Shown here: piece by piece, positions 6,288-10,804 of the stretch | How positions within the stretch are numbered: the first letter of the stretch is position 1 | Layout of the letters: every line of letters starts with the position of its first letter | NCBI GenBank assembly: GCA_031282225.1 | Contig: JAITEC010000160.1 | Span: 1-10,804 of the forward strand | Origin: Oscillospiraceae bacterium | Lineage (GTDB): Bacteria; Bacillota; Clostridia; Oscillospirales; Oscillospiraceae | Length of the DNA: 10,804 bases | Direction of reading: 5' to 3' | Made by a program: the position numbers and the translations under genes | The notes under the pieces: model-generated | Seen by the model: the letters and a program-made list of their open reading frames with translations, nothing else | The model's database searches: none | Told to the model about the DNA's origin: nothing

Positions 6288-8345
6288 ATGCGCAAATTTT
6301 TCTCGCGTTCCAGGCTGGCGCTGCTCTTCATAATGACGGGGGCGCTCATTGCCGTATACATCACGACGCTCTATAAGATACAGATTTACGACGCGGGCGC
6401 CGCGGCGGCGGATCCGGGCGTGCCGAAAGCCTCGCAGACCTCCGACGTTTCGCTGCCCGCGCAGCGCGGTTCAATACTCGACCGCAACGGCACGCTGCTC
6501 GTGTCCAACCGCCCGGCCTATAGCGTGACGCTGTCGCGCAATCCGCTTTTGGCTGTTGGAGCCGCCAACGCCAACAGGATAATAAAGGAGCTCGTCTACG
6601 CCGCCGAGGAGCACGGCGTGAGCTACTACGATACGCTGCCCATAACGCGCGGCGCGCCTTTTGAGTATATTGTGGATATGGGCGACTCGCAGCGCGGCAT
6701 ACTGGATAACTACTTCGAATATTTCTCGCTGGATCGCGAGATATCCGCCTCGGAACTCGTGTCATGGATGAAGGAACACTACAAGCTCGACTACACGACG
6801 GGCATAACCGACGCGCGGTTGATCATAGGTATACGCTATGAGCTAGAGACGCGCCATATCCCGCCGGCAAACATGGCGCCCTATGTGTTCGCAGACGACG
6901 TCGGCGTGGACTTCCTGGCCGTAATCAGGGAGCGTGCGTACCCGGGAGTGGGCACGAATACGTCATCCGTGAGGGAATACCACACGCCTTACGCCGCCCA
7001 CATACTGGGAAACACCGGAAAATTGGACAAAAACGACATAGACAAGTACACGGCGCTCGGGTATCCGCTGGACGCGGTGGTGGGTAAATCTGGCGTGGAG
7101 GCGGGCTTTGAGCAGTACTTGCACGGCGTGGACGGCGCCAAGAGCGTTGCGTCGGCGAGCGACGGGACCGTGCTGAGCTCCGATGTGACGGAGGCACCGG
7201 TGCCGGGCGGGAACGTATACCTGACCATAGATATTGGCCTGCAGGGCTACGCGGAGAACGAGCTCGCGAAATTCATCAACAATATAAACGCCGAGCGCAC
7301 GGAGGAATCCAAGGCCATGGGCGGCGCCGTGGTCGTGACGGGCGTAAAAACGGGCGAGACGCTGGCGATGGCGTCATACCCCACGTTTGACCTGTCGTCG
7401 TACCGCAAGAACTTCACGGCTTTGACAAACGACCCGGGCAAGCCGCTGTTCGACAGGGCTACGCAGGGGGTATACAACCCCGGGTCCACGTTCAAGATGG
7501 CTACGGCACTGGCGGGACTGCGCACGGGAACCATAACGCGCTGGTCGCAGATAAACGACACGGGGCGGTACATGAGGTACGAAAGTTTTCGTCCGTACTG
7601 TTGGATATTCCAGCAGCAAAACGTGGGCCACGGGTTGCTAAACGTGGTGGAGGCGCTGCGTGACTCGTGCAATTACTTTTTTTACCAAGTGGGAGACTAC
7701 GCCGACATTGAGGCGCTGACGCAGGCGGCGATGGATTTAGGACTGGGCGTGCCCACGGGCATCGAGTTGTCCGAGAAGACGGGCACTCTTGCGACATATG
7801 ACTATGTGAGGAACGTGCTTGGGCGCGCTTGGGTCAGGGGCGATTTATTGCTGGCGTCGATAGGCCAGGGGCACAATATGTTTACGCCCCTGCAGCTAGC
7901 GGGGTACGCCGCTACTATAGCGAACGGAGGCACGCACCACGCCATGACGATACTCAGCAAGGTGAAAAACTCCGACTACAGCACGAATATCGTCACGCAG
8001 GAGCCCAGGACGCTGGGAACCATCGCCGAGGGCGACTATATCGGCTTTTTGCAAGAGGGCATGCGGGCGGCGGCGCAATCGGGCACGGCGGCGCCCATAT
8101 TCAAGGATTTCAGGGTGCGCACGGCGGCTAAGACCGGCACCGTGCAGATAGAGACGTCGGAGGTCAACAATGGGATATTCGTATGTTATGCCCCGGCGGA
8201 CGACCCCGAAATAGCCATATCCGTCGTCATAGAAAAGGGCGGCTCCGGATCCGCCGTCATGGAAATAGCAAGGACGCTGCTGGACTACTACTACAGGGAT
8301 CGCGCTGTCTTTGACATCCAGCCCGAGGGCGCGCTGATACCGTGA
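6288..8345 (+). CDS. mrdA: Class B penicillin-binding protein 2 (elongasome transpeptidase)
   Basis: Peptidoglycan DD-transpeptidase that cross-links new wall during cell elongation, anchored by one N-terminal helix (about residues 10-29) with the rest outside the membrane. The pedestal/dimerisation domain begins with the R60-G61-S-I-L-D65-R66 motif. The transpeptidase domain carries all three active-site motifs intact: S400-T-F-K403 with nucleophile S400, S460-C-N462, and K615-T-G617. At 685 aa it is somewhat longer than E. coli PBP2 but normal for Clostridia. The start at 6288 has AGGGAG (6274-6279) 8 nt upstream, and the gene lies 15 nt after mreD. With mreC and mreD before it, PBP2 of the elongation complex is favoured over the divisome PBP or a SpoVD-type paralogue. 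No rodA or min genes follow; the next gene belongs to a different group. Confidence 0.92.
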   Translation: MRKFFSRSRLALLFIMTGALIAVYITTLYKIQIYDAGAAAADPGVPKASQTSDVSLPAQRGSILDRNGTLLVSNRPAYSVTLSRNPLLAVGAANANRIIKELVYAAEEHGVSYYDTLPITRGAPFEYIVDMGDSQRGILDNYFEYFSLDREISASELVSWMKEHYKLDYTTGITDARLIIGIRYELETRHIPPANMAPYVFADDVGVDFLAVIRERAYPGVGTNTSSVREYHTPYAAHILGNTGKLDKNDIDKYTALGYPLDAVVGKSGVEAGFEQYLHGVDGAKSVASASDGTVLSSDVTEAPVPGGNVYLTIDIGLQGYAENELAKFINNINAERTEESKAMGGAVVVTGVKTGETLAMASYPTFDLSSYRKNFTALTNDPGKPLFDRATQGVYNPGSTFKMATALAGLRTGTITRWSQINDTGRYMRYESFRPYCWIFQQQNVGHGLLNVVEALRDSCNYFFYQVGDYADIEALTQAAMDLGLGVPTGIELSEKTGTLATYDYVRNVLGRAWVRGDLLLASIGQGHNMFTPLQLAGYAATIANGGTHHAMTILSKVKNSDYSTNIVTQEPRTLGTIAEGDYIGFLQEGMRAAAQSGTAAPIFKDFRVRTAAKTGTVQIETSEVNNGIFVCYAPADDPEIAISVVIEKGGSGSAVMEIARTLLDYYYRDRAVFDIQPEGALIP

Positions 8346-8393
8346 TAATATTGTATTTTAGTATTTTTGATTATGGGAAGGGAGCGAAAGCAT

Positions 8394-9107
8394 ATGTTGG
8401 CGCGGAAAGAGACAGTGGACGAGATAGTGTCGCGGGAGTGGAACATGTTCCAGGCCGTGAACGAAGGCGGGGCGCGCGCGGATTGCCAAGACGACCGGGT
8501 GACGTTTGACGGGATGCGCAGAGGCCAGTTTGACGCGTGGTCGCAAGAGGCGGCGGAGTCGTACTTGGGTGACCTGGAGGCGGCGGAGGGAGCCGGCCGG
8601 AACTTGGTGGCGGAGAAGTACATACACATGATGAAGACCACGGAGCCCGCGAAGCACGGGCTGCTGTCGGCGAAGGTGCCGCAGCCGACCGCCGCAGCGC
8701 GCGCCCTCGCGGAGGAACTGTCCGGCAAGTTGCTCGTGCAGACGCGGGAGCTCTTTGGCAATTATCCTTACGTGACGGGTTCCGGGCGCCCGCTGTACGC
8801 CACGCAGGATTTCGGGGGAGTGACATCGATAGAGACATACCAGTTGGGGGAACTGCTCACATACTCCGAGAGGACTCTCGGCGCCCTGCTGCGCCACGTG
8901 GAGACCCTCGAGGGCGAGGGCGTGTCGTTTGCCAGGGAGGTGCTCGTGAATTCGGCGTCGTTTTACGGATACAAGAGCCTGGATGAGGCGGAGGCCGCCA
9001 CAAAGGAGCGCATAGACGCCATAGGTTTTGAGTTCTCGTACGGATGCCAGGCGTGCGGACCTTGCGATTCATGCAACCCGGCATCGTGCGCGGGATGTCG
9101 CGCATGA
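8394..9107 (+). CDS. DUF4125 family protein with Cys-rich C-terminus
   Basis: Protein of unknown function, 237 aa, predicted soluble with no signal peptide or membrane segment. The N-terminal block SREWNMFQAVNEGG, then R28-A-D-C31-Q-D-D34, and the block ESYLGDLEAAE with later VAEKYIHMM, are hallmarks I recall of DUF4125 (PF13526). The last 20 residues hold six cysteines at 218, 221, 224, 227, 232 and 235 (C-x2-C-x2-C-x2-C-x4-C-x2-C), a density typical of Zn or Fe-S binding; the metal is inferred. The start at 8394 follows AAGGGAG (8378-8384) by 9 nt; in-frame ATGs at 8367 and 8373 lack a ribosome binding site. The gene starts 48 nt after mrdA in AT-rich sequence without a clear terminator or promoter, and its stop overlaps the next start. 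It is the first of three probably coupled genes. Confidence 0.8.
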   Translation: MLARKETVDEIVSREWNMFQAVNEGGARADCQDDRVTFDGMRRGQFDAWSQEAAESYLGDLEAAEGAGRNLVAEKYIHMMKTTEPAKHGLLSAKVPQPTAAARALAEELSGKLLVQTRELFGNYPYVTGSGRPLYATQDFGGVTSIETYQLGELLTYSERTLGALLRHVETLEGEGVSFAREVLVNSASFYGYKSLDEAEAATKERIDAIGFEFSYGCQACGPCDSCNPASCAGCRA

Positions 9108-10030
9108 GCGATATATTTGAGGATATCGACGCGCTGTACGCGTCCGGCGACAGCGCGGCCGTGGAAAAAGCCATTAAGAACGCCATAGACACGCAGTTCC
9201 TGCGGACGGGAGGCATAGACGCGGATAGCGCATCGCTGTACAACGAGCTCGCCGGCTTTTATAGGGGCGTGAGCCGGTACGCGGAATCGGCGGCGGCTTT
9301 TGAGCGCGCCATAGGCATATTTGAGGAACTGGGGATGGAAAAGACGCCCGGATACGCCTCGGTGCTGCTCAACCTCGCGGGATTGCACAGGCTGCGCGGG
9401 CAGCTCGACGAAGCCGCAGGGGCGTTTCAAAAATCGAAAGCGCTCATTGAGGAGACGGGGGGCAAAAACGGCTACGCGTACGCGAGCGTGCTCAACAACC
9501 TCTCGCTCGTATACCAGGACATGGGCAGACTTGACGACGCGTATGAGTGCGCGCTGCAATCGCTCGACATTATGCGCACCGCCCAGTCCGCCGAACACGA
9601 AGTGGCGACGTCGTACAACAATCTTGCCGCGCTCGCGCTGAGATCAGGGCGCGCCGACGAGGCGGAGGACATGGTGCTGAAAGCGCTTTCCATATATTCC
9701 CAAATGTCGGAGGAGAACGTGCACCACGCCGCCGCGCTGACCACATTGGGTGCCATACTCTTCCGCAAGGGCAGCTATCAGGGCGCGCTCGCCGCATTTA
9801 CGCAGGCGCTGGAACTCACGGAGCGGTTCTTTGGGAAAAATGTGGAGTACGCCGTGACTCAACGCAACATTGCGTCCGTGTACCGCGCCTTGGGGCGCGT
9901 GGAAGACGCCATAGTGCATCAGCGCCTGGCGCTTGAGGCGGCGAGCGAGATATTCGGCGAGGGACACGAAAACACCAGGACATACCGCGAGTACCTGGAC
10001 AGCCTCATTGCCGGCGGCGGCATGGCGTGA
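9104..10030 (+). CDS. Tetratricopeptide (kinesin-light-chain-type) repeat protein
   Basis: Predicted cytosolic scaffold of 308 aa made almost entirely of TPRs. Six repeats of 41-43 residues can be aligned on their N-L/N-I positions near residues 47, 90, 132, 173, 214 and 255 and on conserved glycines G99, G141, G182, G223 and G264. The YASVLxNL and GEGHENT patterns recall the kinesin-light-chain TPR subtype (TPR_10/TPR_12). Residues 1-40 form a short helical cap. TPR arrays bind peptides or proteins; no catalytic motif is visible. The ATG at 9104 overlaps the DUF4125 stop as ATGA, the reason for this start; ATG at 9095 or 9044 in the same frame would lengthen the overlap and add non-TPR residues. 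Its likely partners are the two proteins encoded on either side. Confidence 0.85.
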   Translation: MSDIFEDIDALYASGDSAAVEKAIKNAIDTQFLRTGGIDADSASLYNELAGFYRGVSRYAESAAAFERAIGIFEELGMEKTPGYASVLLNLAGLHRLRGQLDEAAGAFQKSKALIEETGGKNGYAYASVLNNLSLVYQDMGRLDDAYECALQSLDIMRTAQSAEHEVATSYNNLAALALRSGRADEAEDMVLKALSIYSQMSEENVHHAAALTTLGAILFRKGSYQGALAAFTQALELTERFFGKNVEYAVTQRNIASVYRALGRVEDAIVHQRLALEAASEIFGEGHENTRTYREYLDSLIAGGGMA

Positions 10031-10804
10031 CGGAGGGCGGTTCCGTCGGCGCCTTGTCACTGTCGGAGGCGTATTTCCGCGAAACGGCGCTGCCGTCATT
10101 GCGACGCGAGTTCCCGGGGCTTCTGGGGCGCGTGGCGGCGGGGCTTGTGGGAAACGGCTCCGAGTGCTTCGGATACGACGACGAGATATCGCGCGACCAC
10201 GACTGGGGCGTGGATTTCTTTATATGGCTCCCGGATGGCGACGACGGCCATATAACTGGCATCACGCAGTGGAAGGAGCGCCTTTTTGCGCAGTATCCGC
10301 CGCCGTTTCTCCGTGAGCGCTCACAGTACGGCGCCCGCGTGGACGTGTCCACATGCGGCGGGTTCTATAAGGCGCTCATAGGTTTTGAGCGCGGCCCGCA
10401 GACTTTGGGCCAGTGGCGCGCCGTGCCCGAGGAGAACCTGGCGATGGCCGTGAACGGCGCCGTGTTCATGGACGGGGCGGGCGAGTTCACGGCGACGCGG
10501 CGGTACTTGCTGGGGTATGTCCCAGAGGATCTCAGGCTCAAGCGCATCGCGGCGCACTGCATGGCGCTGGCGCAGACGGGTCAGTACAACTACGACAGGT
10601 GCATGAGGCGCGGGGACTCCGTCACGGCGTACACGACGATAGCGAAGTTCATGGACAGCGCCGTGGCACTGGTGTTTCTGCTCAACCGCGTGTTCCGGCC
10701 GTATTATAAATGGGCGTACAGAAAGATGGCGGAGCTGCCCGTGCTGGGAGAGCGGGCGGGCGGCCCGTTGCGGCGCTTGGCGCTCAGCGGCAACGCGAGG
10801 GAGG
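10027..10804 (+). CDS. DUF4037 protein, predicted nucleotidyltransferase (3' end outside window)
   Basis: The reading frame runs without a stop from a GTG at 10027 to the window end, giving 259 residues of an incomplete protein. GTGA overlaps the TPR stop codon, as at the previous junction. The N-terminal region contains GLVGNGSECFGYDDEISRDH followed by DWGVDFFIW, which I recognise as the DUF4037 (PF13228) signature. It fits the nucleotidyltransferase-fold pattern: G44-S45, eleven residues, then D57-x-D59 as metal ligands, with D106 in a V-D-V strand as a plausible third carboxylate. Residues after about 180 are helical and resemble the C-terminal helical domains that accompany such enzymes. 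What is nucleotidylated, or whether the protein is active, is unknown. The missing ATG and the long in-frame GTG make the precise start less certain than the identity. Confidence 0.82.
   Translation, partial: MTEGGSVGALSLSEAYFRETALPSLRREFPGLLGRVAAGLVGNGSECFGYDDEISRDHDWGVDFFIWLPDGDDGHITGITQWKERLFAQYPPPFLRERSQYGARVDVSTCGGFYKALIGFERGPQTLGQWRAVPEENLAMAVNGAVFMDGAGEFTATRRYLLGYVPEDLRLKRIAAHCMALAQTGQYNYDRCMRRGDSVTAYTTIAKFMDSAVALVFLLNRVFRPYYKWAYRKMAELPVLGERAGGPLRRLALSGNARE

Noticed and set aside
8346..8393. Promoter or terminator between mrdA and the DUF4125 gene
   Set aside because: The AT-rich gap has TTGTAT at 8351-8356 but no -10 at the right distance and no GC-rich stem before its T-runs, so neither can be supported.
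9044..9103. Earlier starts (9044, 9095) for the TPR protein
   Set aside because: They overlap the Cys-rich tail of the DUF4125 gene, add residues not resembling TPR, and lose the ATGA coupling.

Overview
The window looks like the chromosome of a GC-rich, Gram-positive Clostridia-type bacterium. Supporting this are near-perfect sigma-A promoters, strong purine-rich ribosome binding sites, a SleB-type wall/spore-cortex hydrolase, a U32/DUF3656 protein, a firmicute-style mreC-mreD-PBP2 block, and a DUF4125/TPR/DUF4037 trio that I associate with Clostridia. The genes are GC-rich, yet isoleucine is written mostly with ATA (15 of 23 Ile codons in mreC). I cannot name the genus. No RNA genes, CRISPR arrays, insertion sequences or attachment sites were seen, and every credible gene is on the + strand.

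Layout. (1) 1-1540: a MATE-family efflux pump with its own consensus promoter, a perfect 14-bp inverted repeat over the -10 and start site, and an intrinsic terminator. (2) 1541-2690: an AT-rich regulatory stretch with a second strong promoter and a 10-bp inverted repeat around its -35, driving a secreted hydrolase (copper-amine-oxidase-N-like domain plus SleB domain), closed by a terminator. (3) 2764-8345: a U32/DUF3656 protein (probably an Fe-S RNA-modifying enzyme), then mreC, mreD and the class B penicillin-binding protein mrdA, closely packed and probably one transcript. They form the elongasome set without mreB in the window. (4) 8394 to the right edge: DUF4125 protein, kinesin-light-chain-type TPR protein and DUF4037 predicted nucleotidyltransferase. 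The two junctions are 4-base stop/start overlaps (ATGA, GTGA), so the three are probably translated in coupled fashion. The last gene is cut by the window end.

How they fit together. The hydrolase and mreC-mreD-PBP2 are all cell-envelope genes: one cuts peptidoglycan and the others organise or make it during elongation. The MATE pump is an independent unit, probably under a local repressor whose gene is not in view. The DUF4125-TPR-DUF4037 trio is the best candidate for an undescribed system: a Cys-rich protein, a TPR scaffold and a protein with an intact nucleotidyltransferase signature, made together, with no assigned reaction that I know of.
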